Shown here: one piece after another, positions 22,860 through 34,102 of the stretch
Numbering within the stretch: the first letter of the stretch is position 1
Layout: the number at the start of each line of letters is the position of its first letter
Assembly (NCBI GenBank): GCA_018823745.1
Contig: JAHJHR010000018.1
Span: forward strand, 348,045 to 412,044
Length of the DNA stretch: 64,000 nucleotides
Direction of reading: 5' to 3'
From: Alphaproteobacteria bacterium
Lineage (GTDB): Bacteria; Pseudomonadota; Alphaproteobacteria; Oceanibaculales; Oceanibaculaceae
Notes under the pieces: generated by a model
What the model was told of the DNA's origin: nothing
Seen by the model: the letters and a program-made list of their open reading frames with translations, nothing else
Database searches by the model: none
Translations under genes and position numbers: made by a program

Positions 22860-25051
22860 GTGCTTTCCTTTTTGCGTCCGGCCTGGGGTTTCCACCGCTT
22901 CAGCAGCAGGGCGTTCGACACGACGCTGACGCTGGACGCCGCCATCGCCGCCCCGGCGAGCACCGGGCTGAGCAGGCCGAAGGCCGCCAGCGGCACGCCG
23001 ATCAGATTATAGATGAAGGCCCAGAACAGGTTCTGCCAGATTTTCCGGACCGTGGCCCGCGATACGTCGATGGCGTCGAGCACCAGCATGGGGTCGGGCC
23101 GCATCAGCGTCACCGGGGCCGCCTCCATCGCCACATCGGTGCCGCTGCCCAGCGCGATGCCGATATCCGCCTGGGCCAGCGCCGGCGCATCATTCACCCC
23201 ATCGCCGACCATGGCGACCACCATGCCGCCAGCCTGAATCTCCCGGATCACCTCTGCCTTGCCCTCCGGCAGAACCTCGGCCCGGACCTGGGTAATCCCC
23301 AGCAGGCGGGCAATGGCATCCGCCGCCCGCCGGTTATCCCCGGTCAGAAGAACCGTCGAAATGCCTGCTTTTTCAATCTCCTGAATGGCATTCCTGGCGC
23401 TGTCCCGCAGCGTATCGCCAATGGCGATGGCGCCCAGCAAAGCCCCATCAGCGGCCAGCCAGACGACCGTATTGCCCGCCCCCTCGGCATCTGCCGCGCG
23501 GTCATCCAGCGCCTGCGTGGCGATGCCATGCTCCCGCATCAGCCGGGGACTGCCGACCAGAATTGCCCGGCCCCCAATGGTGGCCGTGATGCCCCGGCCC
23601 GGCAGCGAGTCGAAGCCGCTGGCCTTTGCAACGCTCAGCCCGCGTTCAGCAGCGGCATCGAGGATCGCCCGTGCCAGCGGATGCTCACTGCCCTGCTGGA
23701 CGGCGGCGGCCAGCCCGAGCAATTCCTCCTCCGTCCTACCCTCGGCCGGCATCACGGCGACCACGCGCGGCTGACCAATGGTCAGCGTGCCGGTCTTGTC
23801 GAAGACCACGACCTGGATGTTGTGCGCCCGCTCCAGCGCTTCGGCATCCTTGATCAGGATGCCGGCCTTTGTGGCAACGCCGGTGCCGGCCATGATCGCC
23901 GTCGGCGTGGCCAGGCCCAGCGCGCAGGGGCAGGCGATGACCAGCACTGCCACCGCGTTCAGCAAGCCGGTTTCGATATCCGCCCCGGCCAGCAGCCAGC
24001 CAGCGAAGGTCGCCACGGCAATCGCCAGCACCACCGGCACGAAGATGCCACTGACCTTGTCGACCAGCCTTTGCACCGGCGCCTTGGAGGCCTGGGCCCC
24101 CTGCACGCTCTCAATGATCCGCGCCAGGACGGTTTCGCCGCCAATCGCCGTCACCGCGATTTCCAGCAGGCCGGAGCCATTCACCGAGCCGCCGGTCACG
24201 CCATCGCCCGCCTGCTTGTCGATCGGCAGGCTCTCGCCGGTGATCAGCGATTCATCAAGCTGGCTGCTTCCGTTCTCGATACGCCCATCAGCGGGGATTC
24301 GCTCGCCCGGCTTCACGACGACCACATCGCCGACCACCAGATCCTCAACCGCGACCATGGCGGTGGACTCGCCGCGCTTCACCCGCGCCTCGTCCGGCCG
24401 CAGCGCCATCAGTGCGCGGATTGCCGAGGCGGTGCCACGCCGGGCGCGTGTCTCCAGATATTTGCCCAGCGTCACCAGCGTCAGAATCGCGGCCGAGGCC
24501 TCGAAATACAGATCACCGCCATTGCCGCTCGCCATGTGATAGAGGCTCAGGCCGAAGGCGGCGCTGGTGCCCAGCGCGACCAGCTGGTCCATCGTCCCGG
24601 TGCGGGTTTTCAGTGCCTTCCAGGCATTGGCGTAGAACCGTCCGCCGATCCAGAGCTGAACCGGAAGCGCCAAGGCAAGCTGCACCCAGCCCGGCAGCAT
24701 CCAGTGCACGCCGGCTGCCATGCCGATCATCGGCAGGACCAGCGGCAAGGTCAGCGCGATGGCGGCGGCCAGCCGGATCGTCTCCCAGCGCAGGCTCGCA
24801 GCTTCGGCGGCGTCATCCGGCCGCGCCCCGGCCTCGATCAGATGCGCGTGATAGCCGGCCTGCTCCACCGCCGCGACAAGGTCGGCCGGATCGCCCGGCC
24901 CGGTCAGGCGCACCCGCGCCCGTTCCGTCGCCAGATTCACGGCGGCCCGGTCGACGCCCGGCGTGGCCGACAGCGCCTTCTCGACGCGACCGACACAGGC
25001 CGCGCAGCTCATGCCCTCGATAGCGAGGTCGTATGTCCGATGAATGCTCAT
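22856..25051 (-). CDS. copA: Cu(I)-exporting P1B-type ATPase
   Basis: A 731-residue P1B-1 ATPase that exports Cu(I) from the cytoplasm. It has one N-terminal heavy-metal-binding domain (GMSCAACVGRVEKAL, residues 13-27), eight membrane segments, the transport motif CPCALG, the phosphorylated Asp in DKTGTLTIG, the HP motif (SEHPLA), and the hinge MVGDGVNDAPALAQADIGIA. The last membrane segments carry the YNLIGVPLA and MAASSVSVVSNALLL motifs of Cu(I) pumps. Many homologues have two metal domains; this one has one. The ATG at 25051 lies at the predicted transcript start, with no ribosome binding site seen. Confidence 0.96.
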   Translation of the reverse strand: MSIHRTYDLAIEGMSCAACVGRVEKALSATPGVDRAAVNLATERARVRLTGPGDPADLVAAVEQAGYHAHLIEAGARPDDAAEAASLRWETIRLAAAIALTLPLVLPMIGMAAGVHWMLPGWVQLALALPVQLWIGGRFYANAWKALKTRTGTMDQLVALGTSAAFGLSLYHMASGNGGDLYFEASAAILTLVTLGKYLETRARRGTASAIRALMALRPDEARVKRGESTAMVAVEDLVVGDVVVVKPGERIPADGRIENGSSQLDESLITGESLPIDKQAGDGVTGGSVNGSGLLEIAVTAIGGETVLARIIESVQGAQASKAPVQRLVDKVSGIFVPVVLAIAVATFAGWLLAGADIETGLLNAVAVLVIACPCALGLATPTAIMAGTGVATKAGILIKDAEALERAHNIQVVVFDKTGTLTIGQPRVVAVMPAEGRTEEELLGLAAAVQQGSEHPLARAILDAAAERGLSVAKASGFDSLPGRGITATIGGRAILVGSPRLMREHGIATQALDDRAADAEGAGNTVVWLAADGALLGAIAIGDTLRDSARNAIQEIEKAGISTVLLTGDNRRAADAIARLLGITQVRAEVLPEGKAEVIREIQAGGMVVAMVGDGVNDAPALAQADIGIALGSGTDVAMEAAPVTLMRPDPMLVLDAIDVSRATVRKIWQNLFWAFIYNLIGVPLAAFGLLSPVLAGAAMAASSVSVVSNALLLKRWKPQAGRKKEST

Positions 25052-25057
25052 ATGGGA

Positions 25058-25088
25058 TAGATGGTCCTTCCAGTATTGGGAAGGTCAA
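25058..25088 (-). promoter_or_regulatory. CueR-type promoter of copA
   Basis: On the minus strand the -35 hexamer TTGACC (25083-25088) is followed by the dyad ACCTTCCCAATACTGGAAGG and a 19-base spacer before a weak -10 (CATCTA). The long spacer and the CCTTCC...GGAAGG dyad are nearly the same as at the E. coli copA promoter, which CueR untwists to activate. It lies only 7-37 bases upstream of the copA start codon. Confidence 0.88.
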
Positions 25089-25143
25089 GGGGTTGATTTC
25101 ACAGAACCCGCCATCCCCGTCGAGAGCCACGCCGCACTTGCCT

Positions 25144-25171
25144 TTGCGGGTGAAACGGGGCCTGCTATAAC
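25144..25171 (+). promoter_or_regulatory. Promoter of trpG-trpD-trpC-moaC-moeA
   Basis: TTGCGG, a 16-base spacer and TATAAC lie 53-80 bases upstream of trpG, in the divergent region shared with copA. No leader peptide rich in Trp codons and no attenuator hairpin was seen downstream, so regulation by attenuation is not supported. Confidence 0.5.
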
Positions 25172-25223
25172 TCCGTGAGGTGCGGCACGCAGCCGCCTGA
25201 ACAACGCCATGTAAGTCACTGAT

Positions 25224-25808
25224 ATGTATATACTGATCGATAACTACGACAGCTTCACCTACAATCTCTGGCACTTCCTGGGCGATCTGGGGGCCGAGGT
25301 GGTGGTGAAGCGCAATGACCAGATCACCGTCGATCAGGTGCTGGCCGGTGGCTATCAGGGTATCGTCATCTCGCCCGGCCCCTGCGATCCCGACCGCGCC
25401 GGCATCTGCCTGGAGCTGATCGAGCGCGCCAAGGGCACCCTGCCGATCTTCGGCGTCTGTCTGGGGCTGCAGGCCATCGGCCAGGCGTTCGGCGGCAAGG
25501 TGGTGCGCGGCCCGGTGCCGATGCATGGCAAGGTCAGCCCGATTCATCACAAGGATAGCGGCGTGTTCAAGGGCCTGCCCTCTCCGCTGACGGCGACGCG
25601 CTATCATTCGCTGGTGATCGAGAAGGCAAGCCTGCCGGACTGCCTGGAGATCACGGCGGAGACCGAGGATGGCGTGATCCAGGGCCTGGCCCACAAGACC
25701 CTGCCGATCCATGGCGTGCAGTTCCATCCGGAAAGCATCGCCACCGAGCATGGCCACGCCATGCTGAAGAATTTCCTCGATATCGCGGAACGCCGCAACG
25801 CGGCCTGA
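25224..25808 (+). CDS. trpG: Anthranilate synthase glutamine amidotransferase subunit
   Basis: A 194-residue class I glutamine amidotransferase. The nucleophile is Cys79 in [16 protein letters not shown] and the catalytic dyad is in [25 protein letters not shown] at the start and [10 protein letters not shown] fit TrpG/PabA. Being directly followed by trpD and trpC indicates tryptophan synthesis, supplying ammonia to TrpE, but the same subunit may also serve aminodeoxychorismate synthase. No trpE is next to it; the upstream neighbour is copA, so trpE must be elsewhere. Confidence 0.94.
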   Translation: MYILIDNYDSFTYNLWHFLGDLGAEVVVKRNDQITVDQVLAGGYQGIVISPGPCDPDRAGICLELIERAKGTLPIFGVCLGLQAIGQAFGGKVVRGPVPMHGKVSPIHHKDSGVFKGLPSPLTATRYHSLVIEKASLPDCLEITAETEDGVIQGLAHKTLPIHGVQFHPESIATEHGHAMLKNFLDIAERRNAA

Positions 25809-25817
25809 AGGTTACGC

Positions 25818-26842
<1,025 letters not shown>

Positions 26843-26846
<4 letters not shown>

Positions 26847-27649
26847 GCGACGTTCTGGAGAAAATCTGCGCCGACAAGCGCATTCATATCGCCGCCAGCA
26901 AGGCCGCAAAGCCGCTCTCCGTGCTTGAGGCTGCTGCGAAGCAGGCCACAGCACCGCGCGGCTTCGTGAAGGCACTGCGAAAGGCCAATGCCGAAGGCCG
27001 TTACGGGCTGATCGCCGAGATCAAGAAGGCTTCGCCCAGCAAGGGGCTGATCCGCGCCGATTTCGACCCGGCCAGCCTGGCGCAGGCCTATCGCGAGGGC
27101 GGGGCGTCCTGCCTGTCGGTGCTGACCGACATTCCGTATTTCCAGGGCAAGGATGACTATCTGCTTGCCGCCCGTAACGCGGTGGACCTGCCCTGCCTGC
27201 GCAAGGATTTCATGCTGGAGCCTTACCAGATCGTCGAATCTCGGGCGCTGGGGGCGGATTGCATCCTGCTGATCATGGCGGCCCTGTCGGATGCCCAGGC
27301 GGCTGAGCTGGAAGACGCCGCCACGGCGCTGGGCATGGATGTGCTGGTCGAGGTGCATGATGGCACAGAACTCGACCGGGCGCTGAAACTGCAATCTCCG
27401 CTTCTGGGCGTAAACAACCGCAATCTCAAGACTTTGAACGTCGATATTGCAACGACAGAGCAGCTTGCGGCGCGCATACCTGCGGACAGGATGCTGGTCG
27501 CCGAAAGCGGCCTCTATACCCCGGCTGATCTTGCCCGCATGGCGCGGGCCGGCGCGCAATGCTTCCTGATCGGCGAATCACTGATGCGCCAGGAGGATGT
27601 CGCCGCCGCCACAAAGGCCCTGTTGGCGCGCGAGAGCGCGGCCGCCTGA
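26843..27649 (+). CDS. trpC: Indole-3-glycerol phosphate synthase
   Basis: A 268-residue TIM-barrel enzyme closing the indole ring in tryptophan synthesis. It has the signature [15 protein letters not shown] with the phosphate and catalytic Lys region, [19 protein letters not shown] (catalytic Lys), [26 protein letters not shown] and the C-terminal [13 protein letters not shown]. It is a single-function enzyme (not fused to TrpF). The stop codon shares a base with the moaC start (TGATG), so the tryptophan and molybdopterin genes are read as one unit. Confidence 0.97.
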
Positions 27650-28128
27650 TGAGCGGCTTCACCCATTTCGACGCCGAGGGCAAGGCCGTGATGGTCGATG
27701 TCTCCGACAAGGCGGAGACGGAGCGCAAGGCAACGGCCACGGGCAGCATCTATATGCAGCCGGAAACCCTGGCGCTGATCCTGCAGGGCGGGGTCAAGAA
27801 GGGCGACGTGCTGTCGGTCGCCCGGCTGGCCGGCATCATGGGGGCGAAGCGCACGCCGGATCTGATCCCGCTGTGCCACCCCCTCGCCCTCACCTCGGTG
27901 AAGGTGGAACTGACCGCCGATCCGGCGCGCAACGCCGTCGATATCGAGGCGACCTGCAAGCTGAACGGCCGCACCGGCGTGGAGATGGAAGCACTGACCG
28001 CCGTCAGCATCGCGGCGCTGACCGTCTATGACATGTGCAAGGCGGTGGATCGCGGCATGCGCATTGGCGACATCAGGCTGGTTCATAAATCCGGTGGTAA
28101 ATCTGGTACTTACGAGGCGAATCGGTGA
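27649..28128 (+). CDS. moaC: Cyclic pyranopterin monophosphate synthase
   Basis: A 159-residue protein of molybdenum cofactor synthesis that turns the MoaA product into cyclic pyranopterin monophosphate. It carries [19 protein letters not shown], the [18 protein letters not shown] active-site block, and [30 protein letters not shown] with the final KSGGKSGTY. The start ATG 27649 shares its first base with the trpC stop. Its presence next to moeA in a window that also encodes a molybdopterin formate dehydrogenase fits a shared need for the cofactor. Confidence 0.97.
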   Translation: MSGFTHFDAEGKAVMVDVSDKAETERKATATGSIYMQPETLALILQGGVKKGDVLSVARLAGIMGAKRTPDLIPLCHPLALTSVKVELTADPARNAVDIEATCKLNGRTGVEMEALTAVSIAALTVYDMCKAVDRGMRIGDIRLVHKSGGKSGTYEANR

Positions 28129-29330
28129 TCCCTGTCGAGGACGCTCTCCAGCGTATCCTGGCCGGCCTGACGCCGCTGGATGCGGAGGATGTGTCGCTTG
28201 ACGCTGCCCTGGGCCGCGTGCTGGCGCAGGATGTCGCCGCCCGTGTCACCCAGCCCCCCAAGCCGGTCTCGGCAATGGATGGCTATGCCGTGAAGGCGGC
28301 CGATGTCGCCAGCGTGCCGGCGGTGCTGACCGTGATCGGTTCTGCCCCCGCCGGGCGTGGTTTCCAGGGCGTGCTGGAGAGCGGCCAGGCCGTGCGCATC
28401 TTCACCGGCGCGCCCCTGCCGGATGGCGCTGACAGCATCGTCATCCAGGAGGATACAGAGGCGAGCGGTGACCAGGTCACCGTGAAGGAAGCCCCTGCCC
28501 CCGGCAATTACGTCCGCGCCGCCGGGCTGGACTTCAGGCAGGGCGATATCGGCCTGACTGCCGGCAAGCAGCTGACGGCGCGCGATATCGGGCTGGCCGC
28601 CGCGATGAACCACCCCTGGCTGCGCGTTGTCCGCCGGCCGCGCATCGCCATTCTGGCAACCGGTGACGAGATCGTGCGGCCGGGCGATCCCATCGGCCGC
28701 GACCAGATTGTCAGCTCCAACGCGCTGGCGCTTGCCGCCTTCGTGCGCGGTGCCGGGGGCGAGCCGGTGGTGCTGGGCATCGCCCCTGACGACATGGCCG
28801 GGCTGAAGCGCATGCTGGCCGGCGCGCGCGGTACCGATCTGCTGGTCACCACCGGCGGTGCCTCGGTCGGCGATCATGATCTGATCCAGACCGTGCTGGG
28901 AGAAACCGGGACGCTGGATTTCTGGAAGATCGCCATGCGCCCCGGCAAGCCGCTGATGTTCGGCACGGTCAGCGATACACCGGTGCTGGGCCTGCCGGGC
29001 AATCCGGTTTCCTCCATGGTCTGCGCGCTGCTGTTCCTGGGGCCGGCCATGGCAAAGCTGCTGGGCCGGGAGGCTGCGGCCCCCGCGACGCGTCCCGCCC
29101 GCCTCGGCAGCAATCTGAAAGCCAATGACCGGCGGCAGGATTACCTGCGTGCCAGCCTTGAGGCCGGCACGGACGGGCTGCCGCTGGCGACGCCCTTCGG
29201 CAAGCAGGACAGCTCGCAATTCTCCCTGCTCGCGCAGGCACAATGCCTGATCGTCCGGCCGCCGCATGATACGGCCCGCAGCGCCGGCGACACAGTGCAG
29301 GTCATCCCCTTCGAGGACCGCTACTTCTGA
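28125..29330 (+). CDS. moeA: Molybdopterin molybdenumtransferase
   Basis: A 401-residue enzyme inserting molybdate into adenylylated molybdopterin. Visible blocks are the N-terminal [46 protein letters not shown], and the MoaB-like domain with [45 protein letters not shown] and [12 protein letters not shown] followed by [11 protein letters not shown]. The start is a GTG at 28125 that overlaps the moaC stop (GTGA). It is the last gene of the trpGDC-moaC-moeA run; lexA follows with its own promoter. Confidence 0.97.
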   Translation: MIPVEDALQRILAGLTPLDAEDVSLDAALGRVLAQDVAARVTQPPKPVSAMDGYAVKAADVASVPAVLTVIGSAPAGRGFQGVLESGQAVRIFTGAPLPDGADSIVIQEDTEASGDQVTVKEAPAPGNYVRAAGLDFRQGDIGLTAGKQLTARDIGLAAAMNHPWLRVVRRPRIAILATGDEIVRPGDPIGRDQIVSSNALALAAFVRGAGGEPVVLGIAPDDMAGLKRMLAGARGTDLLVTTGGASVGDHDLIQTVLGETGTLDFWKIAMRPGKPLMFGTVSDTPVLGLPGNPVSSMVCALLFLGPAMAKLLGREAAAPATRPARLGSNLKANDRRQDYLRASLEAGTDGLPLATPFGKQDSSQFSLLAQAQCLIVRPPHDTARSAGDTVQVIPFEDRYF

Positions 29331-29357
29331 TCTGCCCATCGGTTTGGCGTTTCACGC

Positions 29358-29411
29358 TTGACCCCGGACAGGAACAAAACTAAAACATGAGGTGAGGTTG
29401 TTGTTTTGTTC
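29358..29411 (+). promoter_or_regulatory. lexA promoter with two LexA operators
   Basis: TTGACC (29358-29363), a 17-base spacer and TAAAAC (29381-29386) form a good promoter 107-135 bases upstream of lexA. The first operator, 29372-29386 (GAACAAAACTAAAAC), covers the spacer end and the whole -10. The second, 29397-29411 (GTTGTTGTTTTGTTC), lies just downstream in opposite orientation. Each is one base off GTTC-N7-GTTC, the alphaproteobacterial LexA box, and they share 13 of 15 bases. This is a typical autoregulation arrangement. Confidence 0.75.
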
Positions 29412-29492
29412 TATATCTAGTTTCCCTGTGCGACGCCACGTCCAGCCATAGCGGCTTACCCTCGGAGCGGCGCATATAAGGAGGAGTCCGGC

Positions 29493-30206
29493 ATGCTGAC
29501 ACGCAAACAGTTCGAGCTGCTGACCTTTATCAATTTGCGGCTGAATGATAGTGGCGTGTCGCCCTCCTTCGACGAGATGAAGGAAGCGCTGGGGCTGAAG
29601 TCGAAATCCGGCATTCACCGCCTGATCACCGGGCTGGAGGAACGCGGCTTCATCCGCCGCCTGCCGCACCGGGCGCGGGCGCTGGAAGTGTTGCGCCTGC
29701 CCGACGATACCGGCGCCCGCAAGCCCCGGCCGGAGAGCGCCACGCCACCCAGCTTCCAGCCCAATGTCATCCAGGGCAATTTCACCCCCTCCTTCGCCGG
29801 GACGACGGCGCGCGATGATCAGGGCGCGGTGCCACTGCCGCTCTATGGCCGCATCGCCGCCGGCACGCCGATCGAGGCGCTGCGCGACGAGGCTGCCTCC
29901 ATCGACGTCCCCGCCGCCCTGCTCGGCAAGGGCGAGCATTACGCCCTGGAAGTCGATGGTGATTCGATGGTCGATGCCGGTATCCAGGATGGCGACACCA
30001 TCATCATCCAGCGCTGCGACACGGCAGAGAACGGCACCATTGTCGTTGCCCTGGTCGATGATCTGGAGGCGACGCTGAAACGGTTTCGCCGCAAGGGCGG
30101 CTCGATTGCCCTGGAACCGGCCAACCCGGCCTATGAAACACGTATCTTCGGCCCGGAGCGGGTAAAGGTGCAGGGCAAGCTGATCGGACTCATGCGCCGC
30201 TATTGA
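29493..30206 (+). CDS. lexA: SOS repressor LexA
   Basis: A 237-residue repressor-protease of the SOS response. The winged helix is [54 protein letters not shown], the linker is unusually rich in Pro and polar residues (about 70-110), the self-cleavage site is Ala123-Gly124 (IAAGTP), and the catalytic pair is Ser158 (GDSMVDAGI) and Lys196 (ATLKRF). The length and the SFDEMKEAL recognition helix are those of alphaproteobacterial LexA. The end overlaps the convergent comEC gene by 17 bases. Confidence 0.97.
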   Translation: MLTRKQFELLTFINLRLNDSGVSPSFDEMKEALGLKSKSGIHRLITGLEERGFIRRLPHRARALEVLRLPDDTGARKPRPESATPPSFQPNVIQGNFTPSFAGTTARDDQGAVPLPLYGRIAAGTPIEALRDEAASIDVPAALLGKGEHYALEVDGDSMVDAGIQDGDTIIIQRCDTAENGTIVVALVDDLEATLKRFRRKGGSIALEPANPAYETRIFGPERVKVQGKLIGLMRRY

Positions 30207-32379
30207 GGCTTCTGCTGAGGCTGGACCTATCCCGCGAGGCCGGGCGCACCGGCGTCCAGGGCCGGTCGCCACGCCTCTTGCGCACCGTGTCCAGCGTCAG
30301 CCGTCCCCCGTCGATATGGAGCGCATGCGCGCCATCGCGCCACAGATCGAAGCGGTCGATGACCAGCCGGGCGCTCGGACAGGAGCGACGTATCGGCACC
30401 AGTGACACGACGATGTCGGCGATCCGGCAATCCTCGGCCAGCGCCCATGGCTCGCGCACGAGGGCAATCGTCAGACCGTCGCGGCGGGCGATACAGCCCA
30501 GCCCGTCACAGGCCAGCCCCTGCTGTTCCCCGCTGCCTTGGCGCGGCATCAGTCGCCGCCTCTCCTGCGTCTCCCGGCGCAGCCAAACATCACCGGTAAA
30601 CCGCGCTGCCAGGCCGGAGGAGAACAGCAGGCCGGATGCCGGCGCCTCTTTCAGCGCTCTCAGCGCAACCAGCCGGCCTTCCTCGTCAACCAGCAGCACC
30701 GGGTGCTCCGCCAGCCCCGGCAGCCAGGGCGCGGCCATGCCCAGGACGATGACCGGCACCGCTGCATGGCGCCAGGTGCGGCGCCAGAGCAGCAACCACA
30801 GCCCACCCAGGCTAACCATCGCCAGCGCGACATCGGGTACGGCCGGCACGGCGAGAACCGCGCCCGGCCAGGCAGCGACTTCGCTGCCGGTGGCAATGAT
30901 CCCCTCAATACCCCAGCCCATCGGCACCAGCGCCCAGGATTCCAGCCCCAGCGGCATCAGCAGCAGCGCCAGCACGCCCAGCGGCATGACCCAGATGCCG
31001 GTCAGCGGCACGGCAACCATATTCGCCGCCGTGCCATAGACCGCGACCTGGTTGAAGTGATAGGCGCTGAAGGGTGTGGTGCCGATGGTCGCCAGCACCG
31101 AGGTAATGACCAGCCCCAGCATATACAGCCCTGCCCAGCGCAGCGGACCGGCCCCGCGGGGACTGATCAGCCGGTCGCGATTGGCCTCGTAGAAGGCGAT
31201 CAGCATCAGCACGGCGGCAAAGGACATCTGAAAGCTGGGGCCCAGCATCGATTCCGGCAGAACCAGCAGCACCAGCGCCGCCGCCCAGGCGATCAGCCGG
31301 AAGGAGATCGCCACCCGGTCGATCAGCACGGCGATGAACACCAGCCCGGTCATCACAAAGGCGCGCTGGGTCGGAATCGTCGTCCCTGACAGCAGCAGAT
31401 AGAAGCCCGCCGCCAGCAGGGCCAGGGCGGCCGCCCATTTCTTGATCGGCCAGCGCAGCGCCAGCGGTGTCAGGGCCAGCAGGAAGCGCAGGGCGAAGAA
31501 TACCGTACCGGCAACCAGCGTCATATGCAGGCCGGAGATCGACAGCAGATGCGCCAGCCCGGAATCGCGCATTGCCTGCAGCGTCTGCTCGTCAATGGCG
31601 GCGCGGTCGCCGGTGATCAGGGCGGCGGCCACACTCCCCGCCTCCCCCGGCACGGCCGCGCGGATACGGGCGGTGACCTGCCGGCGCATCTCGTCCACCG
31701 CCACCCAGAAACCGGCTGACAGGGCCTCTGATCCGGCGATCCGCTCCACCGTGCCAACCGCATAGCCGACACCGCCGATCCCCTCGAAGAAGGCATGGCG
31801 CTGGAAATCGAAGGCGCCGGGTGCGGCTGGTCCCGGTGGCGGGCGCAGCACGGCGCGCACCCGGATGATATTGCCCAGCCGCAGATCCGGCGGCACCGAC
31901 CGGGCGGTGAAGCGCAGCCTCCGGGGCGTCTTGCCGGCCTCCAGCCGGCCGAGCGAAGCCTGATCCACCGTGAGGCGCCAATCCCCGGTCCGCGCCTCCA
32001 TCTCGATCACCCGGCCTTGCAGAACTGCCGGCCCGACGCGCTTTTCCAGCATCACCGTGCCGATGGTCGCGGTGCGCAGCTGTGCCGCCGCGAATCCCAG
32101 CGCCAGGGTGGCCAGGGCAATGGCCAGCAGCCGGGCCATGCCATCCGGGCCGACCAGACGCGCGAGCACGCCCATCGCCAGCAGGGCCGACGCACCGACC
32201 CACACGGGCGGCTCCAGCGGCATGGCGAAATACCCGGCAATGCCAAGCCCGAGCAGCACCGGCAGCCAGAGCGGCCAACGGCTGCGCTCCGCCAGGAATG
32301 TCCCGGCCAGCCAGGCGAAGGGCAGCGTCAGACGCCCGCCCCGCTCTTCGCCAATGCCGATGACTGCCTGCTGCCGCAT
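30190..32379 (-). CDS. comEC: ComEC/Rec2-family DNA-uptake channel protein
   Basis: A 729-residue membrane protein. The N-terminal soluble part (about 60-240, with [33 protein letters not shown]) is the OB-like domain of ComEC, followed by the competence domain with about eight membrane helices ([19 protein letters not shown] and [21 protein letters not shown] are family signatures). The C-terminal 190 residues occupy the place of the metallo-beta-lactamase domain, but no HxHxDH metal motif is present, so the nuclease-like domain looks degenerate or lost. Start ATG 32379 follows GGAGGGG; an upstream TTG at 32394 is less likely. No other competence genes are in the window. Confidence 0.85.
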   Translation of the reverse strand: MRQQAVIGIGEERGGRLTLPFAWLAGTFLAERSRWPLWLPVLLGLGIAGYFAMPLEPPVWVGASALLAMGVLARLVGPDGMARLLAIALATLALGFAAAQLRTATIGTVMLEKRVGPAVLQGRVIEMEARTGDWRLTVDQASLGRLEAGKTPRRLRFTARSVPPDLRLGNIIRVRAVLRPPPGPAAPGAFDFQRHAFFEGIGGVGYAVGTVERIAGSEALSAGFWVAVDEMRRQVTARIRAAVPGEAGSVAAALITGDRAAIDEQTLQAMRDSGLAHLLSISGLHMTLVAGTVFFALRFLLALTPLALRWPIKKWAAALALLAAGFYLLLSGTTIPTQRAFVMTGLVFIAVLIDRVAISFRLIAWAAALVLLVLPESMLGPSFQMSFAAVLMLIAFYEANRDRLISPRGAGPLRWAGLYMLGLVITSVLATIGTTPFSAYHFNQVAVYGTAANMVAVPLTGIWVMPLGVLALLLMPLGLESWALVPMGWGIEGIIATGSEVAAWPGAVLAVPAVPDVALAMVSLGGLWLLLWRRTWRHAAVPVIVLGMAAPWLPGLAEHPVLLVDEEGRLVALRALKEAPASGLLFSSGLAARFTGDVWLRRETQERRRLMPRQGSGEQQGLACDGLGCIARRDGLTIALVREPWALAEDCRIADIVVSLVPIRRSCPSARLVIDRFDLWRDGAHALHIDGGRLTLDTVRKRRGDRPWTPVRPASRDRSSLSRSLNSGA

Positions 32380-32567
32380 CACCCCTCCACGCAACCGAAG
32401 GGCGAAGCCTAGTCCAGCTTTACAGGGCGTGCATTAGCACATAACGGAAACTCTCGCTTTACCTGTCCATGGCCCTCTCTTTGGCCCCTCCCTCTGGGCT
32501 TTTTCCGGGGGGATGTGCTAAACAGCACGCAGTTTCTTGCCTCCCGCCCGGAATCAGTGATCCGCCC

Positions 32568-33977
32568 ATGACCGTTGTTACCCGATTCGCCCCCTCGCCC
32601 ACCGGCTATCTGCATATCGGCGGAGCCCGGACAGCGCTGTTCAACTGGCTGTATTCCCGGCATACCGGCGGCGAATTCCGGCTGCGCATCGAGGATACCG
32701 ACCGGGCGCGCTCGACCGAGGGCGCAGTGCAGGCGATCTTCGACGGGCTCACATGGCTGGGTCTGGACTGGGATGGCGAGGCGGTGATGCAATTCGCCCG
32801 CGCCGGCCGCCATGCCGAGGTCGCCAATGAATTGCTGAAGGCCGGCCGGGCCTATCATTGCTATGCCTCCCCGGCGGAGCTGGAGGAGATGCGCGAGAAG
32901 GCCCGCGCCGAGGGCCGCCCGGTGCGCTATGACGGGCGCTGGCGCGACCGCCCGGCCAGCGATGCGCCGGCGGGCATCCCGCCGGTCATCCGCCTGCGCG
33001 CCCCGCAGACCGGCCAGAGCGTGATCTTCGACAAGGTGCAGGGCGAAGTCACCGTCGCCAATGAGCAGCTGGATGATTTCGTGCTGCTGCGCGCCGATGG
33101 CACGCCGACCTATATGCTGTCCGTCGTGGTCGATGATCACGATATGGGCGTCACCCATGTGATCCGCGGCGACGACCATCTGAACAATGCCTTCCGGCAG
33201 TCCCAGCTTTATCAGGCAATGAGCTGGGATGTGCCGGTCTTCGCCCATATCCCGCTGATCCATGGCCCGGATGGCGCCAAGCTGTCGAAGCGCCATGGCG
33301 CGCTGGGCATTGAAGCCTATCGCGACATGGGCTTCCTGCCCGAGGCGATGCGCAACTACCTGCTGCGCCTCGGCTGGGGCCATGGCGATGACGAGATCAT
33401 CCCGACCGACAAGGCTATCGAATGGTTCGACCTGGATAATGTCGGCCGCTCGCCGTCGCGCTTCGACATGGCCAAGCTGGAAAACCTGAACGGGCATTAC
33501 CTGCGTGAGGCAGAGGATGCGCGGCTGGTTGACCTGATCCTGCCGCAGCTGGCCACGCTGATCGGCCAGCCGGTCGATGCGGCCGGTATTACGCTGCTGA
33601 CAGCCGGCATGAACGGGCTGAAGCAGCGCGCCAAGACGCTGGTTGAACTGGCGGAAAGCGCCGCCTTCTATGTCCGCCCCTTGCCTTTGCCGATGACCGA
33701 CAAAGCTGCGGCCCTGCTGACCGGCGAGGCCAAAGCCGTGCTGGTGCGCCTGTCGGCCGAGCTGGCAAAGGCGGAGACCTGGGAGGAAAAGGCACTGGAA
33801 GAGCAGGTGCGCCAATTCGCCGAGGCGGAAGGCCTGAAGCTGGGGGCCATCGCACAGCCCTTGCGCGCGGCGCTGACCGGCTCCACCATGTCACCCGGTA
33901 TCTTCGAAGTTCTGGCCCTGCTGGGCAAGGCCGATGCGCTGCAGCGCATGGCCGCCGCCGGCGAAGCAATGCTGTAA
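32568..33977 (+). CDS. gltX: Glutamyl-tRNA synthetase
   Basis: A 469-residue class I aminoacyl-tRNA synthetase. The HIGH motif reads [21 protein letters not shown] and the KMSKS motif [11 protein letters not shown], with the RFAPSP start and [12 protein letters not shown] block typical of GluRS. The C-terminal anticodon-binding helical part is complete. ATG 32568 is chosen because the family begins immediately before TRFAPSP. Alphaproteobacteria often have two GluRS paralogues (one discriminating, one also charging tRNA-Gln), and which one this is cannot be told by eye. Confidence 0.95.
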   Translation: MTVVTRFAPSPTGYLHIGGARTALFNWLYSRHTGGEFRLRIEDTDRARSTEGAVQAIFDGLTWLGLDWDGEAVMQFARAGRHAEVANELLKAGRAYHCYASPAELEEMREKARAEGRPVRYDGRWRDRPASDAPAGIPPVIRLRAPQTGQSVIFDKVQGEVTVANEQLDDFVLLRADGTPTYMLSVVVDDHDMGVTHVIRGDDHLNNAFRQSQLYQAMSWDVPVFAHIPLIHGPDGAKLSKRHGALGIEAYRDMGFLPEAMRNYLLRLGWGHGDDEIIPTDKAIEWFDLDNVGRSPSRFDMAKLENLNGHYLREAEDARLVDLILPQLATLIGQPVDAAGITLLTAGMNGLKQRAKTLVELAESAAFYVRPLPLPMTDKAAALLTGEAKAVLVRLSAELAKAETWEEKALEEQVRQFAEAEGLKLGAIAQPLRAALTGSTMSPGIFEVLALLGKADALQRMAAAGEAML

Positions 33978-34102
33978 TGCGTCCTTGCGATGACGCTAAT
34001 GGCTCGCCAAAGCCAGGGCACACAATATATATTGCAATGCAACACAAAGGCCGTTCGGCCGAAATAACCCCGTCCCGGGGTCCGTAAGAGGGGAGTCCCA
34101 TA

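Noticed and set aside
25172..25223. Tryptophan attenuator before trpG
   Set aside because: No leader peptide with Trp codons and no alternative hairpins are present in the short leader.
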